Positions 39,201 through 53,500 are shown, counted from the stretch's first letter. The stretch is 64,000 nt of DNA from Sinonovacula constricta (GCA_007844125.1 CM017556.1:19708110-19772109), one strand, 5' to 3'. Numbers and translations: made by a program. Notes: generated by a model not told the origin, from the letters alone.

Positions 39201-42200
39201 ATTAAAACACATGAATACAACCTGTGCATCATTAAAACACATGAATACAACCTTTGCATCAGTAAAACATATGAATACAACCTTTGCATCATTAAAACAC
39301 ATGAATACAACCTTTGCATCATTAAAACACATCAATACAACCTTTGCATCATTAAAACATATGAATACAACCTTTGCATCATTAAAACATATGAATACAA
39401 CCTGTGCATCAGTAAAACATATGAATACAAACTTTGCATCATTAAAACATATGAATACAACCTGTGCATCATTAAAACACATGAATACAACCTGTGCATC
39501 ATTAAAACATATGAATACAACCTGTGCATCATTAAAACACATGAATACAACCTGTGCATCATTAAAACACATGAATACAACCTGTGCATCATTAAAACAC
39601 ATGAATACAACCTTTGCATCATTAAAACATATGAATACAACCTGTGCATCATTAAAACACATAAATACAACCTGTGCATCATTAAAACATATGAACACAA
39701 CCTGTGCATCATTAAAACATATGAATACAACCTTTGCATCATTAAAACACATGAATGCAACCTTTGCATCATTAAAACATATGAATACAACCTTTGCATC
39801 ATTAAAACACATGAATGCAACCTTTGCATCATTTAAACATATGAATGCAACCTGTGCATCATTAAAACACATGAATACAACCTTTGCATCATTAAAACAC
39901 ATGAATGCAACCTGTGCATCATTAAAACATATGAATACAACCTTTGCATCATTTAAACATATGAATACAACCTTTGCATCATTAAAACACATGAATGCAA
40001 CCTGTGCATCATTAAAACATATAAATACAACCTTTGCATCATTAAAACACATGAATACAACCTTTGCATCATTAAAACACATGAATGCAACCTGTGCATC
40101 ATTAAAACATATGAATACAACCTTTGCATCATTTAAACATATGAATACAACCTTTGCATCATTAAAACACATGAATGCAACCTTTGCATCATTAAAACAC
40201 ATGGATACAACCTGTGCATCATTAAAACATATGAATACAACCTTTGCATCATTAAAACATATGGATACAACCTTTGCATCATTAAAACACATGGATACAA
40301 CCTTTGCATCATTAAAACACATGCATACAACCTTTGCATCATTAAAACACATGCATACAACCTTTGCATCATTAAAACACATGCATACAACCTTTGCATC
40401 ATTTAAACACATGAATACAACCTTTGCATCATTAAAACACATGAATGCAACCTTTGCATCATTAAAACACATGGATACAACCTGTGCATCATTAAAACAT
40501 ATGAATACAACCTTTGCATCATTAAAACATATGGATACAACCTTTGCATCATTAAAACACATGAATACAACCTTTGCATCATTAAAACATATGAATGCAA
40601 CCTGTGCATCATTAAAACACATGCATACAACCTTTGCATCATTAAAACACATGAATACAACCTTTGCATCATTAAAACACATGAATGCAACCTTTGCATC
40701 ATTAAAACATATAAATACAACCTTTGCATCATTAAAACACATGGATACAACCTTTGCATCATTAAAACACATGAATGCAACCTTTGCATCATTAAAACAT
40801 ATGAATACAACCTTTGCATCATTAAAACATATGAATACAACCTTTGCATCATTAAAACACATGAATGCAACCTGTGCATCATTAAAACATATGGATACAA
40901 CCTTTGCATCATTAAAACACATGGATACAACCTTTGCATCATTAAAACACATGCATACAACCTTTGCATCATTAAAACACATGCATACAACCTTTGCATC
41001 ATTAAAACACATGCATACAACCTTTGCATCATTAAAACACATGAATACAACCTTTGCATCATTAAAACACATGCATACAACCTTTGCATCATTAAAACAC
41101 ATGCATACAACCTTTGCATCATTAAAACACATGCATACAACCTTTGCATCATTAAAACACATGGATACAACCTTTGCATCATTAAAACATATGAATACAA
41201 CCTTTGCATCATTAAAACACATGCATACAACCTTTGCATCATTAAAACATATGAATACAACCTGTGCATCATTAAAACACATGAATACAACCTTTGCATC
41301 ATTAAAACACATGGATACAACCTTTGCATCATTAAAACAGATGAATACAACCTTTGCAGGGCTTTTTCAGCCTGTCTCACAGGGCCGATCTCCGGCCCCA
41401 TTCCCAATACCAAAATAGCGACCATTTTTCCCAATTTCAAGAAAAAAATTCCCAATCTCATGAATTAATTCCCAATTGAACCGAAATGCCTTTTACCTTT
41501 AAAAAACAAATAACCAATAAACCATAAAATCAAGAGACTTTTCCAATTAAGCGAATCGTTTGTTTACATTTGATCGGTGATCTGTGAAAACTACTTTCCC
41601 GTGAATTTATGTATGAATGTAACCGGTGAAAACATAGACTATTACCCAGCCGTATACCGTAACGCAAGTTGAAGATGCGTCACGGAGCCATTCCAGATAA
41701 CATTGTAATCAATATATGGTTTGAAAATTAACAGGAATCATTTTTTATTTCACAAACAAAAGTATTTTCGCCATAAATGTTTGACTGCGTATAAAACTGA
41801 AAGGAGTTATGAAGCAAAAACGGTACATGCAGTACCGGCTTTTATACTGACCCGCGAAATATAGTGACGAAAAATGTTGTACAGTAGTAAATACTACGCG
41901 ATCTACAATCTACCAACTTCTGTAGATGATGACCATAATACCATCCAGCACAGAAGCTGTGGAGAGTGGGTTCAGCACCATGAACCTACTATGCACTTCT
42001 TTGAGAAGCTCCCTTGGTCAGGAAAAACTCTCCAATTTAATAAGAATCTGTATTGAAGGTCTTGCAGAGCTTTCTGAACAAACTCTGGCAGAGCTCTGTA
42101 ACACTTTCAGGGACACAAAAGCAAGGCAGATTAAGATTTAATGCAGAAAAATTAATGTATATTTTTCTATTGAAATTTCCCAATTGGTTTGATTTGTCGA

Positions 42201-44521
42201 TATTTTTTTCCCAAATTTGACTATTTACCGCGTCAAAAATTCCCAATTTGGGCTGGGGCCTTTTTCCCAAAAACCCCTGAAAAAGCCCTGCTTTGCATCA
42301 TTAAAACACATGGATACAACCTTTGCATCATTAAAACACATGGATACAACCTTTGCATCATTAAAACATATGTATACAACCTTTGCATCATTAAAACATA
42401 TGTATACAACCTTTGCATCATTAAAACACATGAATACAACCTTTGCATCATTAAAACACATGGATACAACCTTTGCATCATTAAAACACATGAATACAAC
42501 CTTTGCATCATTAAAACACATGAATACAACCTTTGCATCATTAAAACACATGGATACAACCTTTGCATCATTAAAACACATGGATACAACCTTTGCATCA
42601 TTTAAACACATGAATACAACCTTTGCATCATTAAAACACATGTATACAACCTTTGCATCATTAAAACACATGTATACAACCTTTGCATCATTAAAACATA
42701 TGAATACAACCTTTGCATCATTAAAACATATAAATACAACCTTTGCATCATTAAAACACATGAATACAACCTTTGCATCATTAAAACATATGAATACAAC
42801 CTGTGCATCATTAAAACACATGGATACAACCTTTGCATCATTAAAACACATGAATACAACCTTTGCATCATTAAAACACATGAATACAACCTTTGCATCA
42901 TTAAAACACATGAATACAACCTTTGCATCATTAAAACACATGGATACAACCTTTGCATCATTAAAACATATGTATACAACCTTTGCATCATTAAAACATA
43001 TGAATACAACCTGTGCATCATTAAAACACATGAATACAACCTTTGCATCATTAAAACACATGAATACAACCTTTGCATCATTAAAACACATGCATACAAC
43101 CTTTGCATCATTAAAACACATGGATACAACCTTTGCATCATTTAAACACATGAATAAAACCTTTGCATCATTAAAACACATGTATACAACCTTTGCATCA
43201 TTAAAACACATGTATACAACCTTTGCATCATTAAAACATATGAATACAACCTTTGCATCATTAAAACATATAAATACAACCTTTGCATCATTAAAACACA
43301 TGAATACAACCTTTGCATCATTAAAACACATGAATACAACCTTTGCATCATTAAAACACATGGATACAACCTGTGCATCATTAAAACACATGGATACAAC
43401 CTTTGCATCATTTAAACACATGGATACAACCTTTGCATCATTAAAACCTATGTATACAACCTTTGCATTATTAAAACACATGGATACAACCTTTGCATCA
43501 TTAAAACATATGTATACAACCTTTGCATCATTAAAACATATGTATACAACCTTTGCATCATTAAAACATATGTATACAACCTTTGCATCATTAAAACATA
43601 TGTATACAACCTTTGCATCATTAAAACACATGTATACAACCTTTGCATCATTAAAACATATGTATACAACCTTTGCATCATTTAAACACATGGATACAAC
43701 CTTTGCATCATTAAAACACATGTATACAACCTTTGCATCATTAAAACACATGTATACAACCTTTGCATCATTAAAACACATGTATACAACCTTTGCATCA
43801 TTAAAACATATGTATACAACCTTTGCATCATTAAAACACATGGATACAACCTTTGCATCATTCAAACACATGTATACAACCTTTGCATCATTAAAACACA
43901 TGAATACAACCTTTGCATCATTAAAACACATGGATACAACCTTTGCATCATTAAAACACATGAATACAACCTTTGCATCATTTAAACACATGGATACAAC
44001 CTTTGCATCATTAAAACATGTGTATACAACCTTTGCATCATTAAAACATATAAATACAACCTTTCCATCATTAAAACACATGAATACAACCTTTGCATCA
44101 TTAAAACATATAAATACAACCTTTGCATCATTAAAACACATGTATACAACCTTTGCATCATTAAAACACATGAATACAACCTTTGCATCATTAAAACATA
44201 TAAATACAACCTTTGCATCATTAAAACACATGTATACAACCTTTGCATCATTCAAACACATGTATACAACCTTTGCATCATTAAAACATATAAATACAAC
44301 CTTTGCATCATTAAAACACATGAATACAACCTTTGCATCATTAAAACATATGTATACAACCTTTGCATCATTCAAACACATGTATACAACCTTTGCATCA
44401 TTCAAACACATGAATACAACATGAAATCAACCATACCAATAGAGCCTCTTCCCTTCGTTTAACTGTCACATCAGAGACAAAGCCTCGAGCTGCTAACTGT
44501 TCCTTTAATGCCATATCATTT
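33220..44521 (-). CDS. NEK9: NEK C-terminal coiled coil (exons 22-25) and stop
   Basis: Exons 44437-44521, 36396-36515, 35994-36098 and 33220-33315 encode about residues 988-1122. A basic-acidic start (VKRREEALL) leads into a continuous heptad-like helix rich in E, Q, L and K ([19 protein letters not shown], then [18 protein letters not shown]). After it come KKKK, a glycine-rich stretch (GGIGGGITG) and the end SESKVCSLQ with stop TGA at 33220-33222. All exon lengths keep phase 0. In human NEK9 the equivalent coiled coil drives oligomerisation. The 7.9-kb intron between the first two of these exons holds the 30-bp satellite. Confidence 0.8.
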
Positions 44522-47500
44522 CTGAAATACGTTAATAATACTAGTTTATTGCAAGGAAATGACAACTTCACATTCTTAATTTTATTTCAATTTACAAATT
44601 ACGATCATTGATGACAAACAACAAGTAACTAGTAAACTTTTGTAACATTATCAAATAATCAAACATGTTAAGATAGTTACATATGTAGATACTGGTAAGT
44701 AAAACACACACTATCAAACTGTACAAGTGTATCGAAGTAAAATTTTAAGAATTATCAAAAAGGGAAATATGAAAATAAAAAAAGCAAATATGATGAACTC
44801 ACAGTTATGTCAGGATAACATGTAATATGGATTAAAATATTTCTATTCATAATTTTTCTAGCACCTATTTAAATAAATGTTATAGAGCAGTAGTGACATG
44901 AGGTTTAGTTATCTGGAGGTCCTTGACGTATAAAAAGACATAGATTTAAGTTACAATCCTGATGTCAGGCCTACCCTGTGTAGCCCCTTCTTAGGCGGTT
45001 ATGTCCCCATTGGTTGCCGCTGGTTACAGCACTCTTGGCCCGAGCACCTGTGGTGTTGTTGCGACCTTTACTAGAGGTGACCTTCGTTGAGGAGGGTCTC
45101 AGAAGCGTTGTCCTTGTGGAGCAATCACTGGTTTAAGATGGATAGATTCAACAATTGTCTAATAACTCAAATACATGTGGGTATTAATAAGTACATAAGA
45201 GACAAGAGACATCTTCTACATGAGAAGATACATGTATACTTACACTTGCACTTTATTAAAACATTTACTGTGCACTGCAGAGTAGTTCTAAGGAAACACC
45301 CAATGGCACCTCATCAAAACAACATTTATTGATAAATAGTACAATACCTCAGACTTTTCTTACAACTACATACAATGTAAAAAGGTAAAATGTTAATATG
45401 CTAGATACCTGCCAACAAATAAAAAGGACTTTTGACATGATTTTGTCAGCACACATAACATTACCTTTAAAGCACACTTTTGACATGACTTAAGCATAGT
45501 TATGACATTACCTTTAAAGAATACTTTTGACATGACTTTTAAAGCACAGTTATAAATTACCTTTAAAGAATACTTTTTACATGATTTTTAAGCACACTTA
45601 TGACATAACTTTTAAAGCACACATTTGGCATGACTTCCATTGGTAATTCTGCTCAAATGATCAAAGTACTGTTCATGTTTTTCTACGTAATGTTGTGTTT
45701 GCAATGCTATCAAGTGTTATAATAGTGTGGATAATACACTTAGAACACCTGTATTTGAAAATAATGTAATTGTTTTATATCTATTAACATATTCTCAAAT
45801 AATTTAACACCACAGAGAGTAGATGTGATATGACTTCTCCTTTAAACATGTTGAACATGACTCAACATAATGATTTTTGGCAAAAATGATTAATACCTGG
45901 CTAATTTTGGGCAAAAAATTATTAATACCTGGCTAGTTTTTGGCAAAAAATGATTAATACCTGGCTAGTTTTTGGCAAAAAATGATTAATACCTGGCTAG
46001 TTTTTGGCAAAAAATGATTAATACCTGGCTAGTTTTTGGCAAAAAATGATTAATACCTGGCTAGTTTTTGGCCAAAAAAAATGATTAATACCTGGCTAGT
46101 TTTTGGCAAAAAATGATTAATACCTGGCTAGTTTCGGCAAAAAATGATTAATACCTGGCTAGTGTGAGATCTTTGGTACTGCCATCTGACTGATTGGACA
46201 CCTCACTTTCAGTGCTGTTGGAGAAGGATCGTACTCTCACATCTCGAGGTGATGTCTAGCAAAAAAGCATTTATATGTTAAAGGAAGTGAAATAGGAATG
46301 TGTCAACCCCACTGCTTTATCTGAAGTAATAGTTGAAGGTTAATGGGTTAATGAGGGTTATGGAAATTGGGTGGGTATACTCGACTGGACAGACTCAGGC
46401 ATCTGTTGTGTCTGGAATGAGACATCACTGCATATTGTAAATACAGTCAACTCTCGTTATCTCAAAATCGGTTACCTCAAATTTCCGGTTATGTCAAACT
46501 GTTTTCTACGATCCCGTTTTTTTCCCTATAGTTTCTATATAGTTCGACTCCGCTTAACTCGAATTCAGATGTGTCAAATTATCGGATATATCAAACTAAA
46601 TTCTTTGTCCCCACACATATAAAACTGTTGAAATCAGCTGGTCTATCTCAAACTTCAAATTGCTATAAGATGCAAAACGGCAACAATAGTGATTTTCACA
46701 CCTACCGTGAAACTCGCGAAGATTTGGGCGCGAGTTTTATCGCCAATTATCGGCAATCAGGATGTCACGTAATATAAAGAAGAGGTTAATCGATTATTAT
46801 TTAATTAGCTGATTTAATGAACAACAATTTCGTTAATCAATTAACGCTGATTAAAGTGTTTCAGTTTGTACTTGTTGTAACAGTTTTTGAAAACTTGTTG
46901 ACATGGCCTTCTCAACTTGTAAATAAAATGAGAGGTCGCGTTAGTGATTTTATCATTGTTCCACTACCTACCTACAATACACGTACTGATTATTGAATAA
47001 AATAATAAGATTGGTTATGGCAACAGACCAGACACGAGAAAGTGTCGAGCAATCTGATGAAGGACCCGGTCTTAGTACTGGGGGGATAGTCAGTTTTTTA
47101 AGATTTACACAAACTATCCTTAAATTCGGATAACTCAAACTTTGGATATCTCAAACTATTTTCTACGGTCCCTTGAAATTTGAGATAACGAGAGTTGACT
47201 GTATTGGTTTATGACCCTCCCAGCTGTGATCACACAGCATAGTGTGATCTTGAGATGGGACTATAAGGAAGGCCATTTTCAATGGCGAAGAATACTTTTC
47301 TAAAAGATATACAGGTATGAAACAGTTTTTAGGATATCAAATTAATTAACTGTAATATTATAACACATTTCTAATCATAAATCTGTGTAAAAAAAATTTA
47401 TAATGAAACAAATGTTTAATTTTATGCTTTCCTTTACCTTGTTATGAAATTGCAAGTATAGTTATTAAAAAATCAACAAATTAAAAGAAATATAGTCCAT

Positions 47501-50500
47501 AATGATAATAAAGCAAAACTAACATTTTTAGGTATTTATGCATGTTTATGCACTTAATAGATCTCACCTTTTTTGCTGCTGTTGTGATACTGGCACTGGT
47601 GAAGTTGTTCCTGGGAGTGAGATTGCTATCTTGGGTCGCCTTGTATGGGGTCAGGTCACGATTGATCTGAATACTGGACATTGAACTCTCGATGGAAATC
47701 CGACCCTTCTCCTCCTCTGATTGGCCACTTGTATCATCAGCAAGGTTACCATCATTGACATCATTATCTGACAGGGCAAGCTCCTGACGCAACCAGGCAT
47801 GGCACCTGTGATGATGAGGAAAGAGAGTGGCAGTGTTTTGAGGCTATAGTAATTTTCATTGGATAGAAGTGGGTGTTTCAGCATAATTTAACTCATAAGG
47901 TTTTTAGCACAGATAGGCACTATTATCTGCTAAATCTTGAGCAATATATCTTATTTCTTAATCTATGTACTATTCTCTTTGAGGAAAACATTTGTATGAT
48001 AAAATTTATGAAGTAGAATCATGTAATTTGTTCCAGCTGGCCAGATACATTCCTTACAGAGGAGCTATTTTACCTTTCTATGTGTTAAGGTTTTCCTTTT
48101 GCACAGAATGACATTTATAAGAAACTATTGAGATAAAAGGAGTAACTTTCAACGATTGATCTATAACTTTTTGCCCTCATCTGGACTTATGTGATATGGG
48201 AGATTAGAAGTTTCAATTACAAGGACTGCAGGGTACATGATGTGAAACAGAAATTGGAAAACACTAATAACATCTCTAAACAGGAGCTTTGATCATGGTA
48301 GCAAAAATATAGTTCTGGTCAACTCACAGTGCCTTGTGTGTCCATCTCCGAAGCCTCAGAGGAGTATTCATCCCCGCCCTCCCGACTGGATGCTGATGTA
48401 CCCTTCTCTGAGGCAGGCACAGTCAGGGTGGAGCCACTGAAACGCTTCCTGAAATAGTCAAGTAACAAACACACTGTTCTTTAATTTGAATAAGCTAACC
48501 ATATTTGATTGTCTCACTTAAATTAAAGTTACACATGGTGATATGTCAATATGCAATGATAGTCAATATGCAATGATAGGTCCATAGAAGACTTTTCTAA
48601 CTTAATCTGAAGCAAAACATATTCTATCAATAAACAGGTGCAATAAAAATATGCCTTTGTAACAAAAATACTGCAACTCTTTATAGCAAATACAAGAACA
48701 CATATGTTCATAATAACGCAAGGTCAATTTTTCTTTTTCATTTCTCCACAGAAAAAGATAGATTTTTTAATTTCTCTTATAAAATATGACAAATTCACTC
48801 ACCACTCACCTAGCAGACAAAATCTCTTTTCACTACTTTTTATTTTATAGTTATTCTAGAGAACTGTAGTGTTTCTCTTTAATTGGTAGTTCATGTACAT
48901 AATGACAGTGTATTGCAGTAGCATAACAATAACTTTCAATACTTTTTTTAACCTGCAGTGTCCTGTGAGTAGTTCTGTTATTCAATAATATTTTTAGAAA
49001 TTAATATTTCTGTTATTATTAGTAGTCTTCAATTGGGTGTATTTGATTCCCAAGTATATTTTGTACATATCATTAACATATTTTTCTTACTTAAAAAAAC
49101 AATGTCATCTATCACATCGATTTTAGATTAAATATATATCTACCCCTAACAAGATTTCTGATAATCTACTGCACAGATACTTAAAGTAGATAATCAATAA
49201 TATGATTTTGTATATCTTTTTTTTAAATGATAGCTTTGATTCTTGAAAGAAAGATGTCCATTTAAATTGATACCTAATTCCTCGTTTCTTGCGACTCTTG
49301 CGGCGGGGTGGAGGGGCAGTAGTCTCCACTTGGAAAAATATGTTTTCTCCATGACAGTAGAAGGAAGTCAAGGTCAACATCTCTTCCCCACTGGGAATGA
49401 TTCTATAAATAGTAATAAAGGATATTTATTGAAAAAGCCTAGGAAAACAAACCTTTTTTAAAATGATAATGTTGCAAGTAAATGTTATTTTGAAAACTTC
49501 ATTGAGCATTTTTTCTTCATGTCAGGTAAACAATGTCAATGTAAAACCATTTTTTGACAAGGATAAAGGAACTGGGTATACTGACTAAGGAAAATGGTCA
49601 ATGTCACAAGTGGGTTTGCAAAAATATATTACGTTATACTGTTTTTTTTATTGTTTATAGGGTTTATCGTCCCACCAAAACTATTTCATGTTATCTGTAC
49701 ACAGTGTCCACTTAAAGTAGATATAGTGCTGCCTAACTGTGTAAAGCATTCCATGAAACACCTGGCATGATACTACACCCAGTCACATTATCCTGACACT
49801 GGGCCTGCCAGTTGTGGAATTACCCTTATATTTGCTTGAGCATTAGCAAGGGAGCTATACCACTATCATTTTTAACAACTTTAGTATGTTGTAGCCTGGG
49901 ATCAAACCAGGGGCCTCCCTATGTTATAAACTAAACCTAATTATTGCATCAAAGCAACCATAATAACCCACATTTTATCATTAAATATTTTTACCATCAT
50001 AAGAAATATAACCAAACAGTCACATCTTAAATGACAGCATAACTTAATGGTGAAAAATGTTACTTGCTTTTGAAGTTATATTTACAATAAAAATAATATT
50101 GGGTAAAGTTAACAAAGCATTGTGAATACATCAATAATTGTTGTACTGCTATTGCTAATATTTTAACTTGTATCAATTTATGTTGAACAGTGAGCATATT
50201 CTCTGGTCAATTTCACTTTTTTTCAGAGTTAATTTTACTTGATATTTAATCACATATGACCAGAGATTGACCAACCAATCAAGCCTTTGGATTTGTTCAG
50301 GTATAAGTTATTTAAAAATGTGAACCCATATAGTGTTGCAATGTTAAATTAACCAAACCATTAGAAACTAAATTTAAAACACAAAAAAAAGCAAATCTTC
50401 AATGATCAACTTTGATAGCAGTTCACATAATTTTTAAATTGTTATAGGGATACCCATGTTCAGATGTTCAGAGAAAAACAAGAGAATGCCAATCTGTTTT

Positions 50501-53500
50501 AGAGAGGCTTCGAAGAAAAACAAAATTGAAAATCTGCAAATCACTAAATGAACAGTTTTACCACTGGAAAATGTTTTGAAAATATGTTAAATGGGAATTT
50601 TATAAAAAATAAATATATCCAAGACTTACCTCATGAGATGGTCTGGTGGATAGATGATCTTGGATGTGTCTTTACAGGCATCTGCGTCTTTCTCTTTCTC
50701 CTTGGTGTTCTCCCTACTGCTTGCACTGGTGGACCGACGGGGCACACTGCCTGCAAGCAATTTAAAGTTGGCATGCTTTATTTAGTAATAACAAAAACAC
50801 AATTCTTTGTTATTTGCTAACAACTCCAAGGACGGTTATTACCAGTAGTTTCTTTCATAGTGTCTTATGAACATGTAGTGTAGATCCTGACCAATCCTCC
50901 CATTGGAAGTCTGTTGGTCTGAAACAGCACTGTTTTCCAATGTTTTATCAACTCTTTCTCAGCAGGCTAAGTGTAAAGATAGCTACCTTCCAAGTTCACA
51001 GTACAGGTATATCCTTTTTGTCTTCATTTTAAATACAACTAATCTAGGTATAATAATACATTTGCATACACACCATACAAAATTGCTAGACTTATTTGTT
51101 TGCCTGAATATTTAAGCAATAGTTTTGTTGTAGCATCTGCAAGTCTGCAGGCTTTTATATGCATTAAGAAATATATACCCTTAATATCCATTTAGTAATT
51201 AAAATAAAAAGAACTAGCTGATTCCAAACATCAACCAGAGAATATGATTATACAAGAACCCGCAATCACTTACTGAGAGGTCTGAAGCCTGGTCGTGTTG
51301 TGATGTCTGTGCTGGTGCTGGCGTCCCCTGTATACCCACTGTCTGTCAGTGACACTGTACTATCCATGCTCACTGGACGGTCTGTGGCCTGGTTCTGCTG
51401 GGAATCCTTCTCTGTCAAATCGTTACCATCTGTATAGTATGGTAAAAATACATTGCACAATAATGGTTATATGGTAATTGCAATATGATTATATTTAAAT
51501 ATTTTGACAGGTATTTAGACACAATCAGTTCTCCCCATAATTATCAGGGTTTCATATATACACAGGTAATTTGTGTGTATAGATACCATGAAGCAGACTA
51601 CAGGGGTACTGTTTCAAGATGTCACTAAACTTAATTTGTTAATAAGTCAATTTAACATTCTATTTTTAGATTATTACACCTGTGTTTTAAGCTCAAGAGT
51701 ATTTAACCTTTTTAGAGCGACTAAAGCATTTTTTTCACATAATGTTTTTTAACTATGTGAGTATATCCCAGACATAAGCCATATCAGCCATATGTTACCT
51801 TCATTTTCCTTAAGACTGTTCAGGCTAATGCCACTGGTGGTACTGGCTTGGCGTGAGTGGGATGCATTACGGGGCGTCACTGATTCCACTCGTAGGTCGT
51901 CCTTGTTGAGAGACTCCCTGCTCTCAGCTACCGGGTCAGGGTTGGGTGATCCTTGGTCCCTGAATCGCAGGCCCCAGTAGTAGATCTCATTCTCCTTTGT
52001 GCTGGACACAGTGTAATGGTCCCCACATTGTACTCGCTGTTGCAAGGGATAATAATATATTGAAATGTATTGAGTAAACTTTAATAAAGACTTAAATTCT
52101 TTCAAAGCTAAAGTCTAAAGAAAATACTAAATATAGTATTTAATGTGTAATGGACAATTTAATTCAAAGACTGCTGAACCTTTTCTTTAATTGCACTCAC
52201 CACAACATGTTTGTCTGACATTGACTTGACCTCTACGGGGGCATTGGCAGGTTTGGTGCCCTCTATGCCCAGCTGCCCCTCTACATTGCGACCAAAAGTG
52301 TACACGTGTCCCGGTTCTACTATGACAGCAGTATGGTGACAACCCATAGAGATGTACAACACTTTATGTCTTGCCAGGGCTCTAACTGAGGTTGGCACCT
52401 TCTGACCTTCAACCTCACACTAAAGAAAAGACAAAATCAGATTATTTAATAAAAAAAATGCTAGTGTGGTGCTAGTTTTACTAACCTGCCTAAGCTTCAA
52501 GTTAAGTCAGTTTCACATGTCTTTTATATCCTTTTGCTTTGATCCTTAAATATAACGCTAATTAAGCAGCCCTCATCTTGCACCTAAGCTAAGATAACAT
52601 TGTTATTATTGCTGACAGAATTTTTTTGTTTGAATTAATTTCAACAAAATTATGACAGTGCACCAAAGCAAGATATGAGTGATGTCTTAAAATAAATTAT
52701 CAAGAATATTTGCTTTGTGTAATTTTAAGTTATTCTGTATAAGAACATAATTTTACCTTGTCATAAATTGCATTAAAACCCCATAAAAAGAGAGCACAAA
52801 AACTGGGGGAAAATCATCCTTTATGTTGATTTAGCATGTATTAACTTTTAGCATGCTAAGCACAAATTTCTATGGTTTAGGCAAATAGTGTAGATCCAGA
52901 TCAGCAAGATTCCTGCGGGGAGTTTTCTGATCAACATCATCACAGTTATCTAACATTTCTTGTTATACTTGTATCTAGATGTGGGCAAATAAGACAAATT
53001 GTGTAATAATTATTTATAAATGTAGCAAGCTAAGGGGTAATATTACAAATTCAACACAACAGCATACCCTTGTGAAGATGTTTCTCATGGCAGCAATGAA
53101 GCCATGTCTGTTGTTAAGGCCAAGCTTATTCTGGGAATTACTTCCACAGGCAAACACGCTGCCAACGTCTGTGAGAAACATGGTGCCATCGACCCCACAG
53201 AATACATCAGAGATTAATACAGGCTCTGAGACAGCAACTCTCACAGGCTGGCAGCTACAATCAGACAGATATATAAAGTAATGGATTATATGACTTGTAA
53301 TGATAATAAATCTTAGGATATAAAATACTTGTATTAAAATGTTTTTCACACATTTGTGAACTGTCATTCACAAATGTGTGAAAACTCCTGCTCATACAAA
53401 TTGACTATTCCAATAGGAAATGTGTCCAAGAAGAATTCATAGATATGGTTCAACTAAAACAATGTAAAGTAACAAAGTAAAAGTAACTAAACGAGCTTGG

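Noticed and set aside
37035..41312. A 1,425-codon open frame on the minus strand of the 30-bp array (10-residue repeats [10 protein letters not shown])
   Set aside because: The unit length is a multiple of three and lacks stops in several frames of both strands, so long frames arise without selection. It lies inside an intron and has no splice-supported link to an exon.
7206..44422. CRISPR-like arrays
   Set aside because: Repeats are head-to-tail without unique spacers, and the context is eukaryotic. They are minisatellites.
42217..44424. Plus-strand 735-codon frame with 10-residue repeats ([10 protein letters not shown] type)
   Set aside because: Same reason; it is antisense to the NEK gene and starts inside the hAT element.
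47651..47884. Open frame overlapping NEK exon 20
   Set aside because: Shadow of the coding frame; the adjacent frame carries the acidic tail with matching phases.
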